The notes below the pieces were generated by a model. It had not been told where the DNA came from, made no database searches, and saw nothing but the letters and a program-made list of their open reading frames with translations. From NCBI GenBank assembly GCA_938003955.1, contig CALKXE010000220.1, positions 1 through 46,473 of the forward strand: a stretch of DNA of 46,473 nt. The letters run 5' to 3'. This stretch comes from an uncultured Saprospiraceae bacterium. Lineage in GTDB: Bacteria; Bacteroidota; Bacteroidia; Chitinophagales; Saprospiraceae. The translations under genes and the position numbers were made by a program. Of this stretch, positions 16,782 to 26,018 are shown in pieces. Every line of letters starts with the position of its first letter. Position 1 is the first letter of the stretch.

Positions 16782-18206
16782 ATGAGTGCTGTTGTAAGTC
16801 CAATAAGAGAGCCTTTAGTAACAGGGGCCAAAACCTACCACCAGATTACAGAGGATCTGATCTCTCCTACAGAGAGAACTCCTCCAGCATCGTGGGTGAT
16901 TGGTTTCATACTGTCAATAATAACATTTTCATTCGGTGCTTTTTGTCTGTTATGGACAGTTTGGCACGGTATCGGAACTTGGGATTTGAATAGAACTATC
17001 GGGTGGGGTTGGGATATTACCAATTTCGTATGGTGGATCGGTATCGGTCACGCAGGTACTTTGATTTCGGCGATTCTATTATTATTTAGGCAAAAATGGA
17101 GAACAGGTGTAAACAGAGCTGCAGAAGCGATGACAATTTTCGCCGTTATGTGTGCTGCAATATATCCAGGTATACACATGGGTAGAATGTGGATGGCAAT
17201 GTTTATTTTCCCTTATCCAAATACAAGAGGCCCACTATGGCCTAACTTTAACTCACCGCTGTTATGGGATGTATTTGCAATCTCTACTTACTTTACAGTT
17301 TCTGTACTTTTCTGGTATGCTGGACTTGTACCTGATTTTGCAACAATTAGAGATAGAGCAACAGGTTTTAGAAAAAAGATATATAATTTCCTTTCATTCG
17401 GTTGGACTGGATCTGCAAAGCACTGGCAACGATGGGAATCATTATCATTGATTCTCGCAGGTATAGCTACTCCGTTGGTACTTTCAGTACATACAATAGT
17501 ATCATTTGATTTCGCCACTTCAGTTATTCCAGGTTGGCATACAACGATCTTTCCTCCATATTTTGTTGCGGGAGCGATCTTCTCTGGATTTGCAATGGTA
17601 TTGACATTGATGCTTGTAACGAGAAAGTTATTAAAGTTAGAGGATTATATAACAATTGAGCACGTAGAGTCTATGAACAAGGTAATCCTTGCGACTGGAT
17701 CTATAGTAGGTGTTGCTTACTTAACAGAATTATTCATTTCATGGTATTCTGGATATGTATATGAGCAGTTTGCATTCTTTAACAGAGCACTTGGGCCATA
17801 TTGGTGGTCGTACTTCGGTATGATGTTTTGTAACGTACTCTCTCCTCAATTCTTCTGGAGTAAGAAGTTAAGAAGAAATGTACTATTTACATTTTTCATG
17901 TCGATATTTATCAACATCGGTATGTGGTTTGAGAGATTTGTAATTATTGCAACTACATTGGCAAGAGATTACTTGCCATCATCTTGGTCTTTATATAGCC
18001 CAACATGGGTAGAGATAGGAATTTTCATTGGTACGATTGGTTTATTTTTCGTTTTATACTTAGCATTTACAAGAGTTGCGCCGGTGGTTGCAGTCGCGGA
18101 GATCAAGAGTATTCTTAAAACAGGCGGAGATCAGTATGTTGGACCTAAGAATGCGCATAAGATGCATCATGCACATGACGATGCACATGCTCATGATACA
18201 CACTAA
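16782..18206 (+). CDS. actC: Alternative complex III subunit ActC, NrfD-like membrane subunit
   Basis: A 474-residue polytopic protein with about ten membrane helices of the NrfD/PsrC family, which binds and oxidises menaquinol in ACIII. Typical segments are WVIGFILSIITFSFGAFCLL near the N-terminus and GIGHAGTLISAILLLFRQKWR (GxGHAGTLIS is a family hallmark). HMGRMWMAMFIFPYPNTRGP and SIFINIGMWFERF also fit the family. The last ~20 residues are histidine- and aspartate-rich (HKMHHAHDDAHAHDTH), an extension beyond the conserved core. Gap of 37 bp to ActD. Confidence 0.95.
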   Translation: MSAVVSPIREPLVTGAKTYHQITEDLISPTERTPPASWVIGFILSIITFSFGAFCLLWTVWHGIGTWDLNRTIGWGWDITNFVWWIGIGHAGTLISAILLLFRQKWRTGVNRAAEAMTIFAVMCAAIYPGIHMGRMWMAMFIFPYPNTRGPLWPNFNSPLLWDVFAISTYFTVSVLFWYAGLVPDFATIRDRATGFRKKIYNFLSFGWTGSAKHWQRWESLSLILAGIATPLVLSVHTIVSFDFATSVIPGWHTTIFPPYFVAGAIFSGFAMVLTLMLVTRKLLKLEDYITIEHVESMNKVILATGSIVGVAYLTELFISWYSGYVYEQFAFFNRALGPYWWSYFGMMFCNVLSPQFFWSKKLRRNVLFTFFMSIFINIGMWFERFVIIATTLARDYLPSSWSLYSPTWVEIGIFIGTIGLFFVLYLAFTRVAPVVAVAEIKSILKTGGDQYVGPKNAHKMHHAHDDAHAHDTH

Positions 18207-18243
18207 TTAGAATATTATTTATAAAGACTAATAATAGAAAGCT

Positions 18244-18774
18244 ATGAGAACAGCTAGTCATAAAAATTTGGATGTTGTTTACGGACTCTATGATGATGAA
18301 GAAATCATGTTGGATGCCGTAAGACAAGCAAACAAAGAACACTTGGATATAATGGATGTTTATTCTCCTTTTCCAGTTCACGGTTTAGATCCACTACTTG
18401 GTCTTGAAGAATCAAGACTACACGTTGCAGGATTTGTTTTTGGTGCAATGGGAACCTTGACTGCATTTTTAGGAATGACATGGATATTCACTAAGGATTG
18501 GCCGATCATTTTTGGTGGTAAGCCATACTGGTCAGTGCCAGCATTTATTCCTATTACATTTGAGTTGACTGTATTATTTGCAGCAATAGGAATGGTAGTT
18601 ACCTTCTACACAATTTGTGGATTAGGACCTGGAGTTACCAATCCATATTTAGATGATAGAATTACAGATGATAAATTTTGTATAGCCTTTGATAAGTCTA
18701 ATGTAGATGTTTCTGCAGTAGAATCATTTTTTGCTTCTACTGGAGCATCTGAGGTGAATCAAAAAACTATATAA
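18244..18774 (+). CDS. actD: Alternative complex III subunit ActD (DUF3341)
   Basis: A 176-residue membrane subunit. DUF3341 features are the early DVVYGLYDDEE strand, YSPFPVHGLD (about 41-50) and two membrane helices (about 62-82 and 103-123) separated by KPYWSVPAFIPITFE. The soluble N- and C-terminal parts are presumed cytoplasmic. It is a structural subunit with no known cofactor, and the length is standard. Position between ActC and the monoheme ActE (20 bp gap) is the usual order. Confidence 0.93.
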   Translation: MRTASHKNLDVVYGLYDDEEIMLDAVRQANKEHLDIMDVYSPFPVHGLDPLLGLEESRLHVAGFVFGAMGTLTAFLGMTWIFTKDWPIIFGGKPYWSVPAFIPITFELTVLFAAIGMVVTFYTICGLGPGVTNPYLDDRITDDKFCIAFDKSNVDVSAVESFFASTGASEVNQKTI

Positions 18775-18794
18775 TCGAAAGACATATTAATAAG

Positions 18795-19688
18795 ATGAAT
18801 ATTAAAAAATATATCTTCCTAGGAGTTGTGGCAGTTTTGCTTTCGCTTCAATCTTGTCAACAAGCTGGTGTGAATAACACAGGTTCTGAGTATATGCCTG
18901 ATATGGGACACTCGGTGGCGTATGAGGCGAATTATTATAACTATTATTATAATAATACTTGGGGAACTGAGGATGAGTATTACCAGTTTGCTAAGCCTAA
19001 ATTGCCGGTTAACGGTACTGTGCCTAGAAGAGGTAATGGAAATGGTTATACACTACCAACTCAAGGTAGTGTTCCGTATTACTATGGGAATACAGAAGAT
19101 GAAAGAACAAGAGCAATGGCTGAGGTTATTAATAATCCTCTTCCAATAACCGAAGCTGGATTAGCTGAAGGAAAAGAGCTTTACAATGTGTTCTGTTCAA
19201 CTTGTCATGGAGCTAAAGCTGATGGCAATGGTTATTTGGTAAGAGATGGAGGAGCATATCCTGCACAGCCAGCTAATTTTTTACTAGAAGAGCATTTGAA
19301 GGCTTCTAATGGTAGATACTACCACGCAATCATGCATGGTAAAAATGTAATGGGAGGATATTCCGATAAGATTTCTTACGAGGAAAGATGGAATGTAATT
19401 CACTACATCAGATCATTGCAAGCAAAAGAATTGAAGTTGACATATTCTCAATTAGAAAATACTTTGAACACAGTTGATAAGCCGGCAGGTGCTGATTATA
19501 TGGCAGCTAATATGGAATCACATGGTGTAGAGTTGGGACATGAGGATAATCATCACCACTTAGATGGAGATCACCATGAAGGACATGATGATCATGAGGA
19601 AGGACATGATTCTGGACATGGAGATCATGAAGAAGGACATGACGACCATGAAGGAGAGCATGATCACGGAGATGAAGGACACCATTAA
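18795..19688 (+). CDS. actE: Alternative complex III subunit ActE, monoheme cytochrome c lipoprotein with His-rich tail
   Basis: A 297-residue lipoprotein (signal peptide then Cys21 in LSLQSC) with one class I cytochrome c domain: CSTCH at 134-138 and a methionine in HGKNVMGGYSDKISY as probable second heme ligand. In ACIII this subunit passes electrons to the next acceptor. Upstream of the heme domain is a Tyr/Asn-rich stretch (about 35-55). The last 55 residues hold 18 histidines with Asp, Glu and Gly and are imperfect DNA repeats (about 19570-19685), an unusual metal-binding-like tail. Gap of 24 bp to ActF. Confidence 0.93.
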   Translation: MNIKKYIFLGVVAVLLSLQSCQQAGVNNTGSEYMPDMGHSVAYEANYYNYYYNNTWGTEDEYYQFAKPKLPVNGTVPRRGNGNGYTLPTQGSVPYYYGNTEDERTRAMAEVINNPLPITEAGLAEGKELYNVFCSTCHGAKADGNGYLVRDGGAYPAQPANFLLEEHLKASNGRYYHAIMHGKNVMGGYSDKISYEERWNVIHYIRSLQAKELKLTYSQLENTLNTVDKPAGADYMAANMESHGVELGHEDNHHHLDGDHHEGHDDHEEGHDSGHGDHEEGHDDHEGEHDHGDEGHH

Positions 19689-19712
19689 TCGAACGAAAAG
19701 AAAAGAACAATA

Positions 19713-21032
19713 ATGAATCAGTTTGTTTTTAAAAGTACAGCTAAAACGTTTTTAATATCATTTATGATACTAGGAATCCTATGTATGGGATTGACTTGGT
19801 TTTCGGATGATGCTATACATTCAAGGTTTTGGACAAATTTATTGCACAATAGTGTATTCTTTACAGGTATATCTTTGATGGCAACATTTTTTATAGCGGT
19901 ATGTATAACTGCATACGCAGGATGGCATACCCAATTTAAGAGAGTCTGGGAGGCATTTGGGTCTTTCATCTATGTAGGAATTGGATTGATGGTGTTTATA
20001 GGTATAGCTACTTACTTACATATGAATCACCTATATCATTGGACAGATGAAGCCGATGTTGCAAAAGATGCAATACTAAAAGGTAAAGCTGGCTTCCTTA
20101 ATAAGAATTGGTATCTGTTTGGTACTATAATAATAGGGGGTACGTGGGCATTTTTCTACAATAGATTAAGAGCACTATCAAAAGCAGAGGATGATAATGG
20201 TGCTGGTGTTAATTTTGCTATGCACAGGAAGATGAGAGTCTATGCTGCTATATTCTTACCAATTGTAGGTTTTACATCTGCAGCTATGGTTTGGTTATGG
20301 ATAATGAGTCTTGATGCTCACTGGTATTCGACAATGTTTGCTTGGTATACTGGGGCAAGTTGGTTTGTTACAATGATAGCACTGACTATTCTTATTCTTT
20401 TATACTTAAAAGGAAATGGATATTATGATAATGTTTCGCAAGAGCATATTCATGATATAGGTAAATTTTTATTCGCATTTAGTATTTTTTGGACATACTT
20501 ATGGTTCTCACAATTCATGTTAATTTGGTATGCCAATATAGGAGAGGAAACGATTTATTTTAGAGAAAGATATGATAAGTATCCTATTTTATTTTTTGGT
20601 AACTTAATGATAAACTTCTTGATACCTTTCTTTGTTCTATTGAGGAATGATACGAAGAGGAAGTTTGGTTCAGTTGGATTTGTTGCAGGTGTTGTTTTAA
20701 TAGGTCACTGGTTAGATTTCTTTTTAATGATAAAGCCAGGTGCACTACATACAGCTCACGCAGCATTAGGCCACGAAGATCATGGACACGCTGAAGAAGC
20801 GGCACATGGAGCTCATGAAGGAGCTCATGGAGTTGCAGATGCAGTAGCACACGGAGCGCATGGAGCTTCAGAATTTGTTTCTGGATTTACATTGCCTGGT
20901 TTTCTTGAAATAGGTACATTCTTAGGATTTTTAGCCTTGTTTTTATTTGTGACATTAAACTCACTTAGTAAAGCTTCTCTAGTTCCTAAAAATGATCCAT
21001 ACTTGGGTGAGAGTTTAAATCACCATGTGTAA
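19713..21032 (+). CDS. actF: Alternative complex III subunit ActF, membrane subunit
   Basis: A 439-residue polytopic protein of the NrfD-like type with about ten membrane helices (first at 9-27). It is the second large membrane subunit of ACIII and is related to ActC. Family-like segments are WLWIMSLDAHWYSTMFAWYTGASWFV and FSIFWTYLWFSQFMLIWYANI. A roughly 45-residue soluble loop near residues 345-395 is rich in His, Ala and Glu (HGAHEGAHGVADAVAHGAHG), inserted just before the last helix. It is followed 48 bp later by the oxidase subunit II gene, so ACIII and oxidase genes share a transcript. Confidence 0.93.
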   Translation: MNQFVFKSTAKTFLISFMILGILCMGLTWFSDDAIHSRFWTNLLHNSVFFTGISLMATFFIAVCITAYAGWHTQFKRVWEAFGSFIYVGIGLMVFIGIATYLHMNHLYHWTDEADVAKDAILKGKAGFLNKNWYLFGTIIIGGTWAFFYNRLRALSKAEDDNGAGVNFAMHRKMRVYAAIFLPIVGFTSAAMVWLWIMSLDAHWYSTMFAWYTGASWFVTMIALTILILLYLKGNGYYDNVSQEHIHDIGKFLFAFSIFWTYLWFSQFMLIWYANIGEETIYFRERYDKYPILFFGNLMINFLIPFFVLLRNDTKRKFGSVGFVAGVVLIGHWLDFFLMIKPGALHTAHAALGHEDHGHAEEAAHGAHEGAHGVADAVAHGAHGASEFVSGFTLPGFLEIGTFLGFLALFLFVTLNSLSKASLVPKNDPYLGESLNHHV

Positions 21033-21080
21033 TATTGAATTGAAATAGACAAATAGTTTAATAAAAAAATAATAGTCAAA

Positions 21081-22583
21081 ATGACTGGATTAATAGCGTT
21101 TTTAATAGTTGGATTACTTGCTGTGATCGTAGTACAAATCGGAAAGGTTTCTGATTTAGCTGCAAGGATTAGAGGTGAAGAAGAAGTAGCACAACAATCT
21201 AATGATAGAACAGCAGTTTGGCTGGTTGCTTTCATGGTTGTCTTTTTAGTACTTGGTACAGCATCTATGTACTACTTTAAGGATGTTATGTTAGGTTATG
21301 GACCGCACCAATCGGCATCAGAGCATGGGTTTTTGATAGATGGATTATTCCACTCTACATTGATTGTCACTTTCATTGTATTCTTTATAACTCACATACT
21401 ATTATTCTGGTATGGATATAAATATAGAATGAGAGAAGGTAATAAGGCTCAATTTATTTCGCACAATAATACAATAGAGTTAATATGGACAGTTGTTCCA
21501 GCAATTGTACTTACATTTTTAGTTGTGAAAGGATTAGTAGCATGGAATGAAATTATGCCTGATCTTGGACCTGAAGATGAGTATTTGGAAATAGAAGCTA
21601 CAGGATACCAGTTTGGATGGGATATTAGACATCCGGGAAATGATGGAAAATTAGGAACGAAAGATTTTAGATTGATCAAGCCTGGTGTTAACACTCTAGG
21701 AATTGATTGGGCTGATGATAAGTCAATAGATGATGTTATTTTACAAGATATCATTTATCTGCCAGTTGATACGACTGTCAGAGTTAGGATTACTTCAAAA
21801 GATGTGCTGCATAACTTTTACCTTCCTCACTTTAGAGTGAAAATGGATGCAATACCTGGTCTTCCTACTTATTTTATATTTAAGCCTACGACTACAACAG
21901 AAGAATATAGACAACAGCTAAGAGAGTATCCAGAATGGAACGAACCTTATGATTTAACGGATCCTGATAGTAAACCTAGATGGAAAGCATTTGAATATGA
22001 GTTAGCGTGTGCAGAATTATGTGGTAAAGGACACTACAGTATGAGAAGAGTACTTAAGGTAGTTACTAGAGAAGAGTACAACGATTGGTTAGCTGGTCAG
22101 GAGTCAACTTATATGACGACTGTCAGAGGAACAGATAATGATCCTAGAAAAGGACAGCTTTTAGATATAGAAATAAAGGAAAGAGCAAAAGAATTGAAAG
22201 CTGATTTCGCGAATGCATTAGCAAGTGAGGATGTTTTAGATAAGACAATACTACTTAAGCATGTATTTTATAATACAGGATCAGCTGCATTATCAGATTT
22301 ATCTAAGTATGAATTAGATAATCTTACGAACATTATGAATGAGAGCAGCAATGTTACAGTTGAATTAGGTGGACATACAGATAGTCAAGGAGATGATGTT
22401 TCAAATTTGTCTTTATCACAAAATAGAGCACAGAATGTTATGAAGTATCTACTTGACAAGGGATTAGCACCGAACAGATTGAATTACACAGGATATGGAG
22501 AAACAATGCCGATTGGAGACAATGGTACTGATGCAGGTAGAGAACAAAATAGAAGAACAGAGTTAAGAATTGTTTCACAATAG
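21081..22583 (+). CDS. coxB: Cytochrome c oxidase subunit II with C-terminal OmpA-like domain
   Basis: A 500-residue protein, about 100-150 residues longer than ordinary CoxB. It starts with membrane helices (about 1-20, 48-68, 88-115 and 132-155), followed by the periplasmic cupredoxin domain with an intact CuA site: CAELCGKGHYSM (C310, C314, H318, M321) and an upstream LHNFYLPHF ligand segment. After a helical linker (about 355-385), residues 390-498 form an OmpA-family peptidoglycan-binding domain. It has FYNTGSAALSD, GGHTDSQGDDVSN with the conserved Asp, SLSQNRAQNV with the conserved Arg, GYGETMPIGDN and GREQNRRTELRI. The fusion is continuous in one frame with no stop, and coxA starts 20 bp later, so a sequencing join is unlikely. 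Role inferred: oxidase CuA electron entry plus cell-wall anchoring. Confidence 0.95.
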   Translation: MTGLIAFLIVGLLAVIVVQIGKVSDLAARIRGEEEVAQQSNDRTAVWLVAFMVVFLVLGTASMYYFKDVMLGYGPHQSASEHGFLIDGLFHSTLIVTFIVFFITHILLFWYGYKYRMREGNKAQFISHNNTIELIWTVVPAIVLTFLVVKGLVAWNEIMPDLGPEDEYLEIEATGYQFGWDIRHPGNDGKLGTKDFRLIKPGVNTLGIDWADDKSIDDVILQDIIYLPVDTTVRVRITSKDVLHNFYLPHFRVKMDAIPGLPTYFIFKPTTTTEEYRQQLREYPEWNEPYDLTDPDSKPRWKAFEYELACAELCGKGHYSMRRVLKVVTREEYNDWLAGQESTYMTTVRGTDNDPRKGQLLDIEIKERAKELKADFANALASEDVLDKTILLKHVFYNTGSAALSDLSKYELDNLTNIMNESSNVTVELGGHTDSQGDDVSNLSLSQNRAQNVMKYLLDKGLAPNRLNYTGYGETMPIGDNGTDAGREQNRRTELRIVSQ

Positions 22584-22603
22584 TTTTTGAAAATTAATTT
22601 AAG

Positions 22604-24448
22604 ATGGCAAATATTGCAACAACATACGATGATGACTTACTCATAAAAGAGCTTGGTTATAATGATCATTTTCATGATCATCATCACGGAGATAAATACC
22701 AATCTGGCTTTATAAGCCATTATATATTCTCAATGGACCACAAGGTCATTGCGAGACAGTTTTTAATTACAGGTATTATTTGGGCCATAATTGGTGCAGC
22801 GATGTCTGTGGTGTTTAGATTACAGCTTGGTTTTCCAGAAGAGAGTCTTGCTTGGTTGAAACCTGTATTAGGTAAATGGATAGTAATTGATCCGACTGGT
22901 ATTGGGACATTAGCTCCAGAGTTTTATTATGCATTAGTTACAATGCATGGTACTATTTTAGTATTTTTTGTATTGACAGCTGGGCTTAGTGGAACATTTA
23001 GTAATTTACTTATTCCACTTCAATTAGGAGCAAGAGATATGGCTTCGCCATTCTTGAATATGTTATCATATTGGTTCTTCTTTTTAGCTGGAATTATTAT
23101 GTTTTACTCATTGTTTTTAAGTACAGGTCCTTTCTCTGGAGGTTGGACAGCTTATCCTCCGCTGAGTGCATTACCTCAGGCATCTACAGGTTCAGGGACT
23201 GGTATGACGTTGTGGTTAGTAAGTTTGACTTTGTTTGTAGTTTCGGTACTACTAGGTGGTATTAACTATATAACAACAGTACTTAACCTAAGAACGAAAG
23301 GTATGAGTCTATGGAGAATGCCATTAACAATTTGGGCGTTTTTCACAACAGCAATAATTGGGGTATTATCGTTTCCAGTATTGGCTTCTGGTTTTTTCAT
23401 GTTGATGATGGATAGAGGTTTGGGAACTTCGTTTTTCTTGAGTGAGATATTTATTGAAGGACAAGCTCTTGATAGAGTAGGAGGTTCACCTGTATTATAC
23501 CAGCATTTATTCTGGTTCTTGGGTCACCCTGAAGTATATATTATTATTCTTCCTGCCATGGGGCTTGTGTCTGAAGTATTATCAGTACACGCTAGAAAGC
23601 CAATATTTGGTTATAGAGCAATGGTTTATTCAATGCTAGCAATCGGATTTTTATCATTTATAGTTTGGGCTCACCATATGTTTATGTCTGGTGTTAATCC
23701 ATTCATCTCTAATTTCTTTGTTGTATTTACCTTAATCATTGCTGTACCGTCTGCGGTAAAAGTGTTTAATTGGATTACGACATTATATGGAGGTAATATA
23801 AGATTGAATACACCTATGTTATTCTCAATAGGATTTGTTTCAATGTTCATCTCAGGTGGATTGACTGGAGTATTTCTTGGTAATTCTACGATAGATATAC
23901 AGATGCACGATACATACTTCGTAGTAGCTCACTTTCATATTGTAATGGGAGTAGCGGCGTTCTTTGGGATGTTTGCTGGGATTTATCACTGGTACCCTAA
24001 GATGTATAGTAGGTTTATGAATGAAACTTTAGGGAAAATTCACTTCTGGGGTACAATCATTGGTGCCTATGCAATATTCTGGCCTATGCACTTTATAGGA
24101 ATGGCTGGAGTACCTAGAAGGTACTATAGTTTCGATACATTCGATGCATTTAAGCACTTTTCAGGAATGAATCAGTTCATTACGATTGCTGCAATACTTG
24201 TATTTTTTGTGCAATTGATTTTTGTTATCAATTTCTTCTACAGTATATGGAAGGGAAAGAAAATGACAACTAAGAACCCTTGGGATGCGACTACTTTAGA
24301 GTGGACAACGCCTATCGAGCCAATTCATGGTAACTGGCCTGGTAATCTTCCAACTGTTCACAGGTGGGCATATGATTACAATAAGGATGAAAGAGAATTC
24401 GTATCGCAGATCGTTCCTCTTGAGGAAGGTGAAATAGGTGATCATTAA
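22604..24448 (+). CDS. coxA: Cytochrome c oxidase subunit I (A1-type)
   Basis: A 614-residue, 12-helix catalytic subunit. CuB and heme ligands are visible: H308 with P309, E310, V311, Y312 (the A1-type HPEVY motif with proton-gate Glu and cross-linked Tyr), H357-H358, and HDTYFVVAHFHI (H435, H443, H445). The N-terminus has a soluble lead of about 35 residues with a His cluster (HFHDHHHGDKY) before MDHKVIARQF. It reduces O2 to water and pumps protons. It lies between coxB (20 bp) and ctaB (29 bp). The length is above E. coli CyoB-type core size only by loop extensions. Confidence 0.97.
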   Translation: MANIATTYDDDLLIKELGYNDHFHDHHHGDKYQSGFISHYIFSMDHKVIARQFLITGIIWAIIGAAMSVVFRLQLGFPEESLAWLKPVLGKWIVIDPTGIGTLAPEFYYALVTMHGTILVFFVLTAGLSGTFSNLLIPLQLGARDMASPFLNMLSYWFFFLAGIIMFYSLFLSTGPFSGGWTAYPPLSALPQASTGSGTGMTLWLVSLTLFVVSVLLGGINYITTVLNLRTKGMSLWRMPLTIWAFFTTAIIGVLSFPVLASGFFMLMMDRGLGTSFFLSEIFIEGQALDRVGGSPVLYQHLFWFLGHPEVYIIILPAMGLVSEVLSVHARKPIFGYRAMVYSMLAIGFLSFIVWAHHMFMSGVNPFISNFFVVFTLIIAVPSAVKVFNWITTLYGGNIRLNTPMLFSIGFVSMFISGGLTGVFLGNSTIDIQMHDTYFVVAHFHIVMGVAAFFGMFAGIYHWYPKMYSRFMNETLGKIHFWGTIIGAYAIFWPMHFIGMAGVPRRYYSFDTFDAFKHFSGMNQFITIAAILVFFVQLIFVINFFYSIWKGKKMTTKNPWDATTLEWTTPIEPIHGNWPGNLPTVHRWAYDYNKDEREFVSQIVPLEEGEIGDH

Positions 24449-24477
24449 TATATATCAAGAATATCAGATATACTATA

Positions 24478-25377
24478 TTGAAGGATACAAAAACATATCA
24501 ATTAGATAATACATCAGCTAAGAAATACTCTAAGCTGGGGGATTATGTGATGCTGGTGAAGTTGAAACTATCATTGTTGGTCGTTTTTACTTCTATCATG
24601 TCGTATTTGGTTGTGGCAGGGGCTAACGCAAGTTTAATTTCAATTATTCTTCTAGGTCTAGGTGGCTTTTTAACCACAGCTGCAGCGAACGCGTTGAATC
24701 AAGTTCTTGAAAAAGACCATGATAAGAACATGAAACGAACAGCTGATCGTCCAATAACAACTGGTAGGATGAAATCGTCTGAAGCGGTAATGTTTGCAGG
24801 TTTATCCTGTTTAGTTGGTGTTTCATTTTTGGCGCTATTCAATCCGTTAACTTCATTATTAGGAATGCTTTCATTGATTTGTTATTCATTCGTTTATACA
24901 CCAATGAAGAGATATTCTACTTCGGCTGTAGCAATAGGAGCAATACCTGGAGCTTTACCAGCATTGATTGGATGTACTGCATTCGAAGGAACAATTACTG
25001 CATTTGGAATAGGAATATTTGCTTTGCAGTTTTTATGGCAGTTTCCACATTTCTGGGCAATAGGGTATTTGTCTTACGATGATTATAAAAACGCAGGATA
25101 TAAATTATTACCGGAAGATGAGGAAGGTAAAGTAGATAGAAGTCTTGGCTTACATTCTACAATGTACGCTTTGATGATGATTCCAGTAATAGGAATGATG
25201 TTCTATTTTGGATCTGTAAGTCTTACAGCTTCTATTTTGGTACTGATTACTTCTGTAGTATATATAGGTTTTAGTTTGAATTTTCATCAAAAATTTGATA
25301 GAAAGTCAGGTTTGAAGTTGATGTTTTATTCATTTGTTTATCTGCCTTTGATTTTGGCGGCTTATTTAATTTTCTAA
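24478..25377 (+). CDS. ctaB: Protoheme IX farnesyltransferase (heme O synthase), TTG start
   Basis: A 299-residue UbiA-family prenyltransferase with about nine membrane helices that farnesylates heme b to heme O for the adjacent oxidase. The NALNQVLEKDHDKNMKRT segment (starting near residue 75) carries the conserved Asn/Asp metal-diphosphate motif. YSFVYTPMKR and FLWQFPHFWAIGYLSYDDY are also hallmark segments. The reading frame begins at TTG 24478; no ATG occurs until the first helix, and the next in-frame ATG would remove conserved residues (about 24), so TTG is the likely start. It lies 29 bp after coxA and 4 bp before the next gene. Confidence 0.95.
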   Translation: MKDTKTYQLDNTSAKKYSKLGDYVMLVKLKLSLLVVFTSIMSYLVVAGANASLISIILLGLGGFLTTAAANALNQVLEKDHDKNMKRTADRPITTGRMKSSEAVMFAGLSCLVGVSFLALFNPLTSLLGMLSLICYSFVYTPMKRYSTSAVAIGAIPGALPALIGCTAFEGTITAFGIGIFALQFLWQFPHFWAIGYLSYDDYKNAGYKLLPEDEEGKVDRSLGLHSTMYALMMIPVIGMMFYFGSVSLTASILVLITSVVYIGFSLNFHQKFDRKSGLKLMFYSFVYLPLILAAYLIF

Positions 25378-25381
25378 AATA

Positions 25382-25969
25382 ATGGAAAGTATGGATAGCG
25401 TAGCAATGGAAGAAACTAAAAGAAAAGGTATTAACCCTCACAAATTCGCTTTGTGGTTAGGAATGGGTAGTATCATTATGATGTTTACTGGTTGGACAAG
25501 TGCTTATATAGTTAAGCACGCTGCTGGTAATTGGCTCGAATTTGGATTGCCAAGCATGTTTTATGCAAGTACGGTAACGATAATATTGAGTAGTGTAGCT
25601 TTGCACCTTTCTTATGTTGGATATAAGAAACAAAGGGAACTCATGTATAAAGGGCTACTAGTACTAGCTTTTATATTAGGTGTAACTTTTGTAGTTATGC
25701 AATATCAAGGGTGGATGCAGTTATTCGATATGGGAGTAGATTTTAAGGCAAATGTTGCTGGATCATTTACTTATTTGATAACGGCTGCACATGCAGTACA
25801 TGTATTAGGAGGAATAGCAGCAATTATTGTTGCTATGATTCACGCATTTACTTTGAAGTTTAGATACACAGAAAAGAGAAAAAATAGATTTGAACTAGTA
25901 TTACAATATTGGCACTTTGTAGATCTGTTATGGATTTACTTGTTGTTATTTATGTTGAATACTAAATAA
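25382..25969 (+). CDS. Cytochrome c oxidase subunit III-like protein (short form)
   Basis: A 195-residue protein with five membrane helices of the heme-copper oxidase subunit III/CyoC family. It ends with the family signature YWHFVDLLWIYLLLFML, and has TAAHAVHVLGGI as the conserved His-containing helix. It lacks the first two helices of canonical seven-helix subunit III, as in CyoC-type proteins. A second, longer subunit III gene follows 49 bp later, a pairing common in this phylum. Subunit III stabilises subunit I and its proton uptake. Confidence 0.93.
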   Translation: MESMDSVAMEETKRKGINPHKFALWLGMGSIIMMFTGWTSAYIVKHAAGNWLEFGLPSMFYASTVTIILSSVALHLSYVGYKKQRELMYKGLLVLAFILGVTFVVMQYQGWMQLFDMGVDFKANVAGSFTYLITAAHAVHVLGGIAAIIVAMIHAFTLKFRYTEKRKNRFELVLQYWHFVDLLWIYLLLFMLNTK

Positions 25970-26018
25970 GGAAGATGTGTCTTCCAATAATAAAATAACT
26001 AATTAAAGTAACGATTTA

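Noticed and set aside
19507-19710. His-rich frame on the minus strand opposite the ActE tail
   Set aside because: A shadow of the repetitive His-rich coding sequence on the other strand.
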